Source: Euwallacea fornicatus (taxonomy: Eukaryota > Arthropoda > Insecta > Coleoptera > Curculionidae). Taken from it: a stretch of 64,000 nt of DNA. Of the stretch, positions 51,231 to 63,360 are shown piece after piece. The notes beneath the pieces were generated by a model. That model worked only from the letters and a program-made list of their open reading frames with translations, did not search any database and was not told the origin of the DNA. The stretch covers positions 372,001 to 436,000 of the forward strand of contig NW_027096033.1 in the NCBI RefSeq assembly GCF_040115645.1, in the 5' to 3' direction. Made by a program: the position numbers and the translations under genes. Every line of letters begins with the position of its first letter. The first letter of the stretch is position 1.

Positions 51231-54200
51231 TTCCAAGAAAAATAGTACTTTATGTGCTCAAACACACAACTTTTGTGACTTTTCAAACTTTGAAGCTCGA
51301 TAACTTCGGCAAATGTGGACCAAATTTCTTAAACAAAGTGTCAAATTAATCAGCTCAACAAGATTTTGAAGATGTCACAACACATCATGATTGCATCTTG
51401 TTGAATTTCCAAGAAAAATAGTACTTTATGTGCTCAAACACACAACTTTTGTGACTTTTCAAACTTTGAAGCTCGATAACTTCGGCAAATGTGGACCAAA
51501 TTTCTTAAACAAAGTGTCAAATTAATAAGCTCGACAAGGTTATGAAGATGTCATAACACATCATGATTACATCTTGTTGAATTTCCAAGAAAAATAGTAC
51601 TTTATGTGCTCAAACACACATATTTTGTGACTTTTCAAATTTTGAAGCTCGATAACTTCGGCAAATGTGGACCAAATTTCTTAAACAAAGTGTCAAATTA
51701 ATCAGCTCAACAAGATTTTGAAGATGTCACAACACATCATGATTGCATCTTGTTGAATTTCCAAGAAAAATAGTACTTTATGTGCTCAAACACACAACTT
51801 TTGTGACTTTTCAAACTTTGAAGCTCGATAACTTCGGCAAATGTGGACCAAATTTCTTAAACAAAGTGTCAAATTAATCAGCTCAACGAGATTTTGAAGA
51901 TGTCACGACACATCATGATTGCATCTTGTTGAATTTCCAAGAAAAATAGTACTTTATGTGCTCAAACACAAATATTTTGTGACTTTTCAAACTTTGAAGC
52001 TCGATAACTTTGGCAAATGTGGACCAAATTTGTTAACCAAAGTGTCAAATTAATCAGCTCGATGAGATCTTTAAAATGGCACAACACATCATCATTGCAT
52101 CTTGTTGAACTTCCAAGAAAAATAGTACATTATGTGCTCAAACACACAACTTTTGTGACTTTTCAAACTTTGAAGCTCGATAGCTTCGGCAAATAAAGAC
52201 CAAATTTGTTAAACAAAGTGTCAAATTAATCAGCTCGACGAGATTTTGAAGATGACACAACACACCATGATTACATCTTGTTGAACTTCCAAGAAAAATA
52301 GTACTTTATGTGCTCAAACACACAACTTTTGTGACTTTTCAAACTTTGAAGCTCGATAGCTTCGGCAAATGAAGACCAAATTTGTTAAACAAAGTGTCAA
52401 ATGAATCAGCTCGACAAGGTTATGAAGATGTCACAACACACCATGATTACATCTTGTTGAACTTCCAAGAAAAATAGTACTTTATGTGCTCAAACACACA
52501 TATTTTGTGACTTTTCAAACTCTGAAGCTCGATAACTTTGGCAAATGTGGAACAAATTTGTTACACAAAGTGTCAAAGTAATCACCTCAACGAGATTTTG
52601 AAGATGTCACAACACATCATGATTACATCTTGTTGAACTTCCAAGAAAAATAGTACTTTATGTGCTCAAACACACAACTTTTGTGACTTTTCAAACTTTG
52701 AAGCTCGATAGCTTCGGCAAATGAAGACCAAATTTGTTAAACAAAGTGTCAAATTAATCAGCTCGACGAGATCTTTAAAATGACACAACACACCATGATT
52801 ACATCTTGTTGAACTTCCAAGAAAAATAGTACTTTATGTGCTCAAACACACAACTTTTGTGACTTTTCAAACTTTGAAGCTCGATAACTTCGGCAAATGT
52901 GGACCAAATTAGTTAAACAAAGTGTCAAATTAATCAGCTCGACGAGATCTTTAAAATGACACAACACACCATGATTACATCTTGTTGAACTTCGAAGAAA
53001 AATAGTACTTTATGTGCTCAAACACACAACTTTTGTGACTTTTCAAACTTTGAAGCTCGATAACTTCGGCAAATGTGGACCAAATTTCTTAAACAAAGTG
53101 TCAAATTAATCAGCTCAACGAGATTTTGAAGATGTCACGACACATCATGATTGCATCTTGTTGAATTTCCAAGAAAAATAGTACTTTATGTGCTCAAACA
53201 CACAACTTTTGTGACTTTTCAAACTTTGAAGCTCGATAGCTTCGGCAAATGAAGACCAAATTTGTTAAACAAAGTGTCAAATGAATCAGCTCGACGAGAT
53301 CTTTAAAATGACACAACACACCATGATTACATCTTGTTGAACTTCGAAGAAAAATAGTACTTTATGTGCTCAAACACACAACTTTTGTGACTTTTCAAAC
53401 TTTGAAGCTCGATAACTTCGGCAAATGTGGACCAAATTTCTTAAACAAAGTGTCAAATTAATCAGCTCAACGAGATTTTGAAGATGTCACGACACATCAT
53501 GATTGCATCTTGTTGAATTTCCAAGAAAAATAGTACTTTATGTGCTCAAACACACAACTTTTGTGACTTTTCAAACTTTGAAGCTCGATAACTTCGGCAA
53601 ATGTGGACCAAATTTCTTAAACAAAGTGTCAAATTAATCAGCTCAACGAGATTTTGAAGATGTCACGACACATCATGATTGCATCTTGTTGAATTTCCAA
53701 GAAAAATAGTACTTTATGTGCTCAAACACACAACTTTTGTGACTTTTCAAACTTTGAAACTCGATAACTTCGGCAAATGTGGACCAAATTTCTTAAACAA
53801 AGTGTCAAATTAATCACCTCAACGAGATTTTAAAGATGTCACAACACATCATGATTACATCTTGTTGAACTTCCAAGAAAAATAGTACTTTATGTGCTCA
53901 AACACACATATTTTGTGACTTTTCAAACTTTGAAGCTCAATAACATTGGCAAATGTGGACCAAATTTCTTAAACAAAGTGTCAAAGTAATCACCTCATCG
54001 AGATTTTGAAGATGTCACAACACATCATGATTGCATCTTGTTGAATTTCCAAGAAAAATAGTACTTTATGTGCTCAAACACACAACTTTTGTGACTTTTC
54101 AAACTTTGAAGCTCGATAACTTCGGCAAATGTGGACCAAATTTCTTAAACAAAGTGTCAAATTAATCACCTCAACGAGATTTTAAAGATGTCACAACACA

Positions 54201-55250
54201 TCATGATTACATCTTGTTGAACTTCCAAGAAAAATAGTACATTATGTGCTCAGACACGCAACTTTTGTGACTTTTCAAACTTTGAAGCTCGATAACTTCG
54301 GCAAATGTGGACCAAATTTCTTAAACAAAGTGTCAAATTAATCAGCTCAACAAGATTTTGAAGATGTCACAACACATCATGATTGCATCTTGTTGAATTT
54401 CCAAGAAAAATAGTACTTTATGTGCTCAAACACACATATTTTGTGACTTTTCAAACTTTGAAGCTCAATAACATTGGCAAATGTGGACCAAATTTCTTAA
54501 ACAAAGTGTCAAAGTAATCACCTCATCGAGATTTTGAAGATGTCACAACACATCATGATTGCATCTTGTTGAATTTCCAAGAAAAATAGTACTTTATGTG
54601 CTCAAACACACATATTTTGTGACTTTTCAAACTTTGAAGCTCGATAACTTTGGCAAATGTGGACCAAATTTGTTAACCAAAGTGTCAAATTAATCAGCTC
54701 GATGAGATCTTTAAAATGGCACAACACATCATCATTGCATCTTGTTGAACTTCCAAGAAAAATAGTACATTATGTGCTCAAACAAACAACTTTTGTGACT
54801 TTTCAAACTTTGAAGCTCGATAGCTTCGGCAAATAAAGACCAAATTTGTTAAACAAAGTGTCAAATTAATCAGCTCGATGAGATCTTTAAAATGGCACAA
54901 CACATCATCATTGCATCTTGTTGAACTTCCAAGAAAAATAGTACATTATGTGCTCAAACAAACAACTTTTGTGACTTTTCAAACTTTGAAGCTCGATAGC
55001 TTCGGCAAATAAAGACCAAATTTCTTAAACAAAGTGTCAAATTAATCAGCTCGACAAGGTTATGAAGATGTCACAACACATCATGATTACATCTTGTTGA
55101 ATTTCCAAGAAAAATAGTACTTTATGTGCTCAAACACACATATTTTGTGACTTTTCAAACTTTGAAGCTCGATAACTTCGGCAAATGTGGACCAAATTTC
55201 TTAAACAAAGTGTCAAATTAATCAGCTCAACGAGATTTTGAAGATGTCAC
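51231..55250 (+). repeat. 25-monomer tandem duplication, copy 2 (block c)
   Basis: Second copy of the 4,400-bp unit, followed for about 4,020 bp. It parts from copy 1 near 55,251, where GTCACGACAC replaces GTCACAACAC. Except for AAATTAATC against ATATTAATC near 52,048, I noticed no difference. Confidence 0.9.
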
Positions 55251-56300
55251 GACACATCATGATTGCATCTTGTTGAATTTCCAAGAAAAATAGTACTTTA
55301 TGTGCTCAAACACACATATTTTGTGACTTTTCAAACTTTGAAGCTCGATAACTTTGGCAAATGTGGACCAAATTTGTTAACCAAAGTGTCAAATTAATCA
55401 GCTCGATGAGATCTTTAAAATGGCACAACACATCATCATTGCATCTTGTTGAACTTCCAAGAAAAATAGTACATTATGTGCTCAAACAAACAACTTTTGT
55501 GACTTTTCAAACTTTGAAGCTCGATAGCTTCGGCAAATAAAGACCAAATTTCTTAAACAAAGTGTCAAATTAATCAGCTCAACAAGATTTTGAAGATGTC
55601 ACAACACATCATGATTGCATCTTGTTGAATTTCCAAGAAAAATAGTACTTTATGTGCTCAAACACACATATTTTGTGACTTTTCAAACTTTGAAGCTCAA
55701 TAACATTGGCAAATGTGGACCAAATTTCTTAAACAAAGTGTCAAAGTAATCACCTCATCGAGATTTTGAAGATGTCACAACACATCATGATTGCATCTTG
55801 TTGAATTTCCAAGAAAAATAGTACTTTATGTGCTCAAACACACAACTTTTGTGACTTTTCAAACTTTGAAGCTCGATAACTTCGGCAAATGTGGACCAAA
55901 TTTCTTAAACAAAGTGTCAAATTAATCAGCTCAACGAGATTTTGAAGATGTCACGACACATCATGATTGCATCTTGTTGAATTTCCAAGAAAAATAGTAC
56001 TTTATGTGCTCAAACACACATATTTTGTGACTTTTCAAACTTTGAAGCTCGATAACTTTGGCAAATGTGGACCAAATTTGTTAACCAAAGTGTCAAATTA
56101 ATCAGCTCGATGAGATCTTTAAAATGGCACAACACATCATCATTGCATCTTGTTGAACTTCCAAGAAAAATAGTACATTATGTGCTCAAACACACATATT
56201 TTGTGACTTTTCAAACTCTGAAGCTCGATAACTTTGGCAAATGTGGAACAAATTTGTTACACAAAGTGTCAAAGTAATCACCTCAACGAGATTTTGAAGA
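55251..56300 (+). repeat. C/B/F/D monomers joining two duplicated domains
   Basis: Six monomers in the order C, B (CGATGAG), F, D (CAATAACATTGG), C and B. The B monomer near 56,070 is followed by an E monomer with AACTCTGAAGC. This B-E junction recurs at about 62.05 and 62.40 kb. Nothing other than satellite is present. Confidence 0.8.
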
Positions 56301-56656
56301 TGTCACAACACATCATGATTACATCTTGTTGAACTTCCAAGAAAAATAGTACTTTATGTGCTCAAACACACATATTTTGTGACTTTTCAAACTCTGAAGC
56401 TCGATAACTTTGGCAAATGTGGAACAAATTTGTTACACAAAGTGTCAAAGTAATCACCTCAACGAGATTTTGAAGATGTCACAACACACCATGATTACAT
56501 CTTGTTGAACTTCCAAGAAAAATAGTACTTTATGTGCTCAAACACACATATTTTGTGACTTTTCAAACTCTGAAGCTCGATAACTTTGGCAAATGTGGAA
56601 CAAATTTGTTACACAAAGTGTCAAAGTAATCACCTCAACGAGATTTTGAAGATGTC
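56129..56656 (+). repeat. Run of three consecutive type E monomers
   Basis: Monomers at 56,129, 56,305 and 56,481 all carry AACTCTGAAGC and GGAACAAATTTGTTACAC. The second ends with CACACCATG and the others with CACATCATG. Elsewhere E units are separated by A or C units, so this looks like local single-monomer amplification. A similar three-unit run occurs at 58,593-59,120. Confidence 0.88.
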
Positions 56657-58592
56657 ACAACACATCATGATTACATCTTGTTGAACTTCCAAGAAAAATA
56701 GTACTTTATGTGCTCAAACACACAACTTTTGTGACTTTTCAAACTTTGAAGCTCGATAACTTCGGCAAATGTGGACCAAATTTCTTAAACAAAGTGTCAA
56801 ATTAATCAGCTCAACAAGATTTTGAAGATGTCACAACACATCATGATTGCATCTTGTTGAATTTCCAAGAAAAATAGTACTTTATGTGCTCAAACACACA
56901 ACTTTTGTGACTTTTCAAACTTTGAAGCTCGATAACTTCGGCAAATGTGGACCAAATTTCTTAAACAAAGTGTCAAATTAATAAGCTCGACAAGGTTATG
57001 AAGATGTCATAACACATCATGATTACATCTTGTTGAATTTCCAAGAAAAATAGTACTTTATGTGCTCAAACACACATATTTTGTGACTTTTCAAATTTTG
57101 AAGCTCGATAACTTCGGCAAATGTGGACCAAATTTCTTAAACAAAGTGTCAAATTAATCAGCTCAACGAGATTTTGAAGATGTCACGACACATCATGATT
57201 GCATCTTGTTGAATTTCCAAGAAAAATAGTACTTTATGTGCTCAAACACACATATTTTGTGACTTTTCAAACTTTGAAGCTCGATAACTTTGGCAAATGT
57301 GGACCAAATTTGTTAACCAAAGTGTCAAATTAATCAGCTCGATGAGATCTTTAAAATGGCACAACACATCATCATTGCATCTTGTTGAACTTCCAAGAAA
57401 AATAGTACATTATGTGCTCAAACACACAACTTTTGTGACTTTTCAAACTTTGAAGCTCGATAGCTTCGGCAAATAAAGACCAAATTTGTTAAACAAAGTG
57501 TCAAATTAATCAGCTCGACGAGATTTTGAAGATGACACAACACACCATGATTACATCTTGTTGAACTTCCAAGAAAAATAGTACTTTATGTGCTCAAACA
57601 CACAACTTTTGTGACTTTTCAAACTTTGAAGCTCGATAGCTTCGGCAAATGAAGACCAAATTTGTTAAACAAAGTGTCAAATGAATCAGCTCGACAAGGT
57701 TATGAAGATGTCACAACACACCATGATTACATCTTGTTGAACTTCCAAGAAAAATAGTACTTTATGTGCTCAAACACACATATTTTGTGACTTTTCAAAC
57801 TCTGAAGCTCGATAACTTTGGCAAATGTGGAACAAATTTGTTACACAAAGTGTCAAAGTAATCACCTCAACGAGATTTTGAAGATGTCACAACACATCAT
57901 GATTACATCTTGTTGAACTTCCAAGAAAAATAGTACTTTATGTGCTCAAACACACAACTTTTGTGACTTTTCAAACTTTGAAGCTCGATAACTTCGGCAA
58001 ATGTGGACCAAATTAGTTAAACAAAGTGTCAAATTAATCAGCTCGACGAGATCTTTAAAATGACACACCACACCATGATTACATCTTGTTGAACTTCGAA
58101 GAAAAATAGTACTTTATGTGCTCAAACACACAACTTTTGTGACTTTTCAAACTTTGAAGCTCGATAACTTCGGCAAATGTGGACCAAATTTCTTAAACAA
58201 AGTGTCAAATTAATCAGCTCAACGAGATTTTGAAGATGTCACGACACATCATGATTGCATCTTGTTGAATTTCCAAGAAAAATAGTACTTTATGTGCTCA
58301 AACACACAACTTTTGTGACTTTTCAAACTTTGAAGCTCGATAGCTTCGGCAAATGAAGACCAAATTTGTTAAACAAAGTGTCAAATGAATCAGCTCGACG
58401 AGATCTTTAAAATGACACAACACACCATGATTACATCTTGTTGAACTTCGAAGAAAAATAGTACTTTATGTGCTCAAACACACAACTTTTGTGACTTTTC
58501 AAACTTTGAAGCTCGATAACTTCGGCAAATGTGGACCAAATTTCTTAAACAAAGTGTCAAATTAATCAGCTCAACGAGATTTTGAAGATGTC
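56657..58592 (+). repeat. 14-16-monomer block, copy 1
   Basis: This block repeats downstream with an offset that grows in one-monomer steps: +2,464 bp at TCATAAC (57,007 and 59,471), +2,640 bp for about 57,143-57,991, and +2,816 bp from AATTAGTT (58,015 and 60,831). The rare ACACACCACACC is shared at 58,065 and 60,881. Compared with the downstream copy, this one lacks one C monomer after TCATAAC and one A monomer before AATTAGTT. Confidence 0.87.
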
Positions 58593-59120
58593 ACGACACA
58601 TCATGATTGCATCTTGTTGAATTTCCAAGAAAAATAGTACTTTATGTGCTCAAACACACATATTTTGTGACTTTTCAAACTCTGAAGCTCGATAACTTTG
58701 GCAAATGTGGAACAAATTTGTTACACAAAGTGTCAAAGTAATCACCTCAACGAGATTTTGAAGATGTCACAACACATCATGATTACATCTTGTTGAACTT
58801 CCAAGAAAAATAGTACTTTATGTGCTCAAACACACATATTTTGTGACTTTTCAAACTCTGAAGCTCGATAACTTTGGCAAATGTGGAACAAATTTGTTAC
58901 ACAAAGTGTCAAAGTAATCACCTCAACGAGATTTTGAAGATGTCACAACACATCATGATTACATCTTGTTGAACTTCCAAGAAAAATAGTACTTTATGTG
59001 CTCAAACACACATATTTTGTGACTTTTCAAACTCTGAAGCTCGATAACTTTGGCAAATGTGGAACAAATTTGTTACACAAAGTGTCAAAGTAATCACCTC
59101 AACGAGATTTTGAAGATGTC
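58593..59120 (+). repeat. Second run of three type E monomers
   Basis: Monomers at 58,593, 58,769 and 58,945 are all type E with AACTCTGAAGC. They precede a C-C pair with TCATAAC at 59,471, exactly as the run at 56,129 precedes the pair with TCATAAC at 57,007. Confidence 0.88.
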
Positions 59121-61600
59121 ACAACACATCATGATTACATCTTGTTGAACTTCCAAGAAAAATAGTACTTTATGTGCTCAAACACACAACTTTTGTGACT
59201 TTTCAAACTTTGAAGCTCGATAACTTCGGCAAATGTGGACCAAATTTCTTAAACAAAGTGTCAAATTAATCAGCTCAACAAGATTTTGAAGATGTCACAA
59301 CACATCATGATTGCATCTTGTTGAATTTCCAAGAAAAATAGTACTTTATGTGCTCAAACACACAACTTTTGTGACTTTTCAAACTTTGAAGCTCGATAAC
59401 TTCGGCAAATGTGGACCAAATTTCTTAAACAAAGTGTCAAATTAATAAGCTCGACAAGGTTATGAAGATGTCATAACACATCATGATTACATCTTGTTGA
59501 ATTTCCAAGAAAAATAGTACTTTATGTGCTCAAACACACATATTTTGTGACTTTTCAAATTTTGAAGCTCGATAACTTCGGCAAATGTGGACCAAATTTC
59601 TTAAACAAAGTGTCAAATTAATCAGCTCAACAAGATTTTGAAGATGTCACAACACATCATGATTGCATCTTGTTGAATTTCCAAGAAAAATAGTACTTTA
59701 TGTGCTCAAACACACAACTTTTGTGACTTTTCAAACTTTGAAGCTCGATAACTTCGGCAAATGTGGACCAAATTTCTTAAACAAAGTGTCAAATTAATCA
59801 GCTCAACGAGATTTTGAAGATGTCACGACACATCATGATTGCATCTTGTTGAATTTCCAAGAAAAATAGTACTTTATGTGCTCAAACACACATATTTTGT
59901 GACTTTTCAAACTTTGAAGCTCGATAACTTTGGCAAATGTGGACCAAATTTGTTAACCAAAGTGTCAAATTAATCAGCTCGATGAGATCTTTAAAATGGC
60001 ACAACACATCATCATTGCATCTTGTTGAACTTCCAAGAAAAATAGTACATTATGTGCTCAAACACACAACTTTTGTGACTTTTCAAACTTTGAAGCTCGA
60101 TAGCTTCGGCAAATAAAGACCAAATTTGTTAAACAAAGTGTCAAATTAATCAGCTCGACGAGATTTTGAAGATGACACAACACACCATGATTACATCTTG
60201 TTGAACTTCCAAGAAAAATAGTACTTTATGTGCTCAAACACACAACTTTTGTGACTTTTCAAACTTTGAAGCTCGATAGCTTCGGCAAATGAAGACCAAA
60301 TTTGTTAAACAAAGTGTCAAATGAATCAGCTCGACAAGGTTATGAAGATGTCACAACACACCATGATTACATCTTGTTGAACTTCCAAGAAAAATAGTAC
60401 TTTATGTGCTCAAACACACATATTTTGTGACTTTTCAAACTCTGAAGCTCGATAACTTTGGCAAATGTGGAACAAATTTGTTACACAAAGTGTCAAAGTA
60501 ATCACCTCAACGAGATTTTGAAGATGTCACAACACATCATGATTACATCTTGTTGAACTTCCAAGAAAAATAGTACTTTATGTGCTCAAACACACAACTT
60601 TTGTGACTTTTCAAACTTTGAAGCTCGATAGCTTCGGCAAATGAAGACCAAATTTGTTAAACAAAGTGTCAAATTAATCAGCTCGACGAGATCTTTAAAA
60701 TGACACAACACACCATGATTACATCTTGTTGAACTTCCAAGAAAAATAGTACTTTATGTGCTCAAACACACAACTTTTGTGACTTTTCAAACTTTGAAGC
60801 TCGATAACTTCGGCAAATGTGGACCAAATTAGTTAAACAAAGTGTCAAATTAATCAGCTCGACGAGATCTTTAAAATGACACACCACACCATGATTACAT
60901 CTTGTTGAACTTCGAAGAAAAATAGTACTTTATGTGCTCAAACACACAACTTTTGTGACTTTTCAAACTTTGAAGCTCGATAACTTCGGCAAATGTGGAC
61001 CAAATTTCTTAAACAAAGTGTCAAATTAATCAGCTCAACGAGATTTTGAAGATGTCACGACACATCATGATTGCATCTTGTTGAATTTCCAAGAAAAATA
61101 GTACTTTATGTGCTCAAACACACAACTTTTGTGACTTTTCAAACTTTGAAGCTCGATAGCTTCGGCAAATGAAGACCAAATTTGTTAAACAAAGTGTCAA
61201 ATGAATCAGCTCGACGAGATCTTTAAAATGACACAACACACCATGATTACATCTTGTTGAACTTCGAAGAAAAATAGTACTTTATGTGCTCAAACACACA
61301 ACTTTTGTGACTTTTCAAACTTTGAAGCTCGATAACTTCGGCAAATGTGGACCAAATTTCTTAAACAAAGTGTCAAATTAATCAGCTCAACGAGATTTTG
61401 AAGATGTCACGACACATCATGATTGCATCTTGTTGAATTTCCAAGAAAAATAGTACTTTATGTGCTCAAACACACAACTTTTGTGACTTTTCAAACTTTG
61501 AAGCTCGATAACTTCGGCAAATGTGGACCAAATTTCTTAAACAAAGTGTCAAATTAATCAGCTCAACGAGATTTTGAAGATGTCACGACACATCATGATT
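59121..61600 (+). repeat. 14-16-monomer block, copy 2
   Basis: Downstream partner of 56,657-58,592, with the two extra monomers described there. It also resembles the 46.8-49.3 kb and 51.2-53.7 kb blocks in marker order (TCATAAC, CGATGAG B unit, F, A, E, A, AATTAGTT, CTTCGAAG twice). It differs from them by ACACACCACACC at 60,881 and leaves the shared order after the second CTTCGAAG unit. Confidence 0.87.
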
Positions 61601-61952
61601 GCATCTTGTTGAATTTCCAAGAAAAATAGTACTTTATGTGCTCAAACACACATATTTTGTGACTTTTCAAACTTTGAAGCTCAATAACATTGGCAAATGT
61701 GGACCAAATTTCTTAAACAAAGTGTCAAAGTAATCACCTCATCGAGATTTTGAAGATGTCACAACACATCATGATTGCATCTTGTTGAATTTCCAAGAAA
61801 AATAGTACTTTATGTGCTCAAACACACAACTTTTGTGACTTTTCAAACTTTGAAGCTCGATAACTTCGGCAAATGTGGACCAAATTTCTTAAACAAAGTG
61901 TCAAATTAATCAGCTCAACGAGATTTTGAAGATGTCACGACACATCATGATT

Positions 61953-62656
61953 GCATCTTGTTGAATTTCCAAGAAAAATAGTACTTTATGTGCTCAAACA
62001 CACATATTTTGTGACTTTTCAAACTTTGAAGCTCGATAACTTTGGCAAATGTGGACCAAATTTGTTAACCAAAGTGTCAAATTAATCAGCTCGATGAGAT
62101 CTTTAAAATGGCACAACACATCATCATTGCATCTTGTTGAACTTCCAAGAAAAATAGTACATTATGTGCTCAAACACACATATTTTGTGACTTTTCAAAC
62201 TCTGAAGCTCGATAACTTTGGCAAATGTGGAACAAATTTGTTACACAAAGTGTCAAAGTAATCACCTCATCGAGATTTTGAAGATGTCACGACACATCAT
62301 GATTGCATCTTGTTGAATTTCCAAGAAAAATAGTACTTTATGTGCTCAAACACACATATTTTGTGACTTTTCAAACTTTGAAGCTCGATAACTTTGGCAA
62401 ATGTGGACCAAATTTGTTAACCAAAGTGTCAAATTAATCAGCTCGATGAGATCTTTAAAATGGCACAACACATCATCATTGCATCTTGTTGAACTTCCAA
62501 GAAAAATAGTACATTATGTGCTCAAACACACATATTTTGTGACTTTTCAAACTCTGAAGCTCGATAACTTTGGCAAATGTGGAACAAATTTGTTACACAA
62601 AGTGTCAAAGTAATCACCTCAACGAGATTTTGAAGATGTCACAACACACCATGATT
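61953..62656 (+). repeat. 2-monomer HOR (352 bp), two units, B-E
   Basis: Units 61,953-62,304 and 62,305-62,656 each consist of a B monomer (TTGTTAACC, CGATGAGATCTTTAAAATGGC) and an E monomer (AACTCTGAAGC, TTGTTACAC). The first E ends CATCGAG with GTCACGACAC; the second ends AACGAG with GTCACAACACACC. The two B monomers look identical. Confidence 0.9.
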
Positions 62657-63360
62657 ACATCTTGTTGAACTTCCAAGAAAAATAGTACTTTATGTGCTCA
62701 AACACACATATTTTGTGACTTTTCAAACTCTGAAGCTCGATAACTTTGGCAAATGTGGAACAAATTTGTTACACAAAGTGTCAAAGTAATCACCTCAACG
62801 AGATTTTGAAGATGTCACAACACATCATGATTACATCTTGTTGAACTTCCAAGAAAAATAGTACTTTATGTGCTCAAACACACAACTTTTGTGACTTTTC
62901 AAACTTTGAAGCTCGATAACTTCGGCAAATGTGGACCAAATTTCTTAAACAAAGTGTCAAATTAATCAGCTCAACAAGATTTTGAAGATGTCACAACACA
63001 TCATGATTGCATCTTGTTGAATTTCCAAGAAAAATAGTACTTTATGTGCTCAAACACACAACTTTTGTGACTTTTCAAACTTTGAAGCTCGATAACTTCG
63101 GCAAATGTGGACCAAATTTCTTAAACAAAGTGTCAAATGAATCAGCTCGACAAGGTTATGAAGATGTCACAACACACCATGATTACATCTTGTTGAACTT
63201 CCAAGAAAAATAGTACTTTATGTGCTCAAACACACATATTTTGTGACTTTTCAAACTCTGAAGCTCGATAACTTTGGCAAATGTGGAACAAATTTGTTAC
63301 ACAAAGTGTCAAAGTAATCACCTCAACGAGATTTTGAAGATGTCACAACACATCATGATT

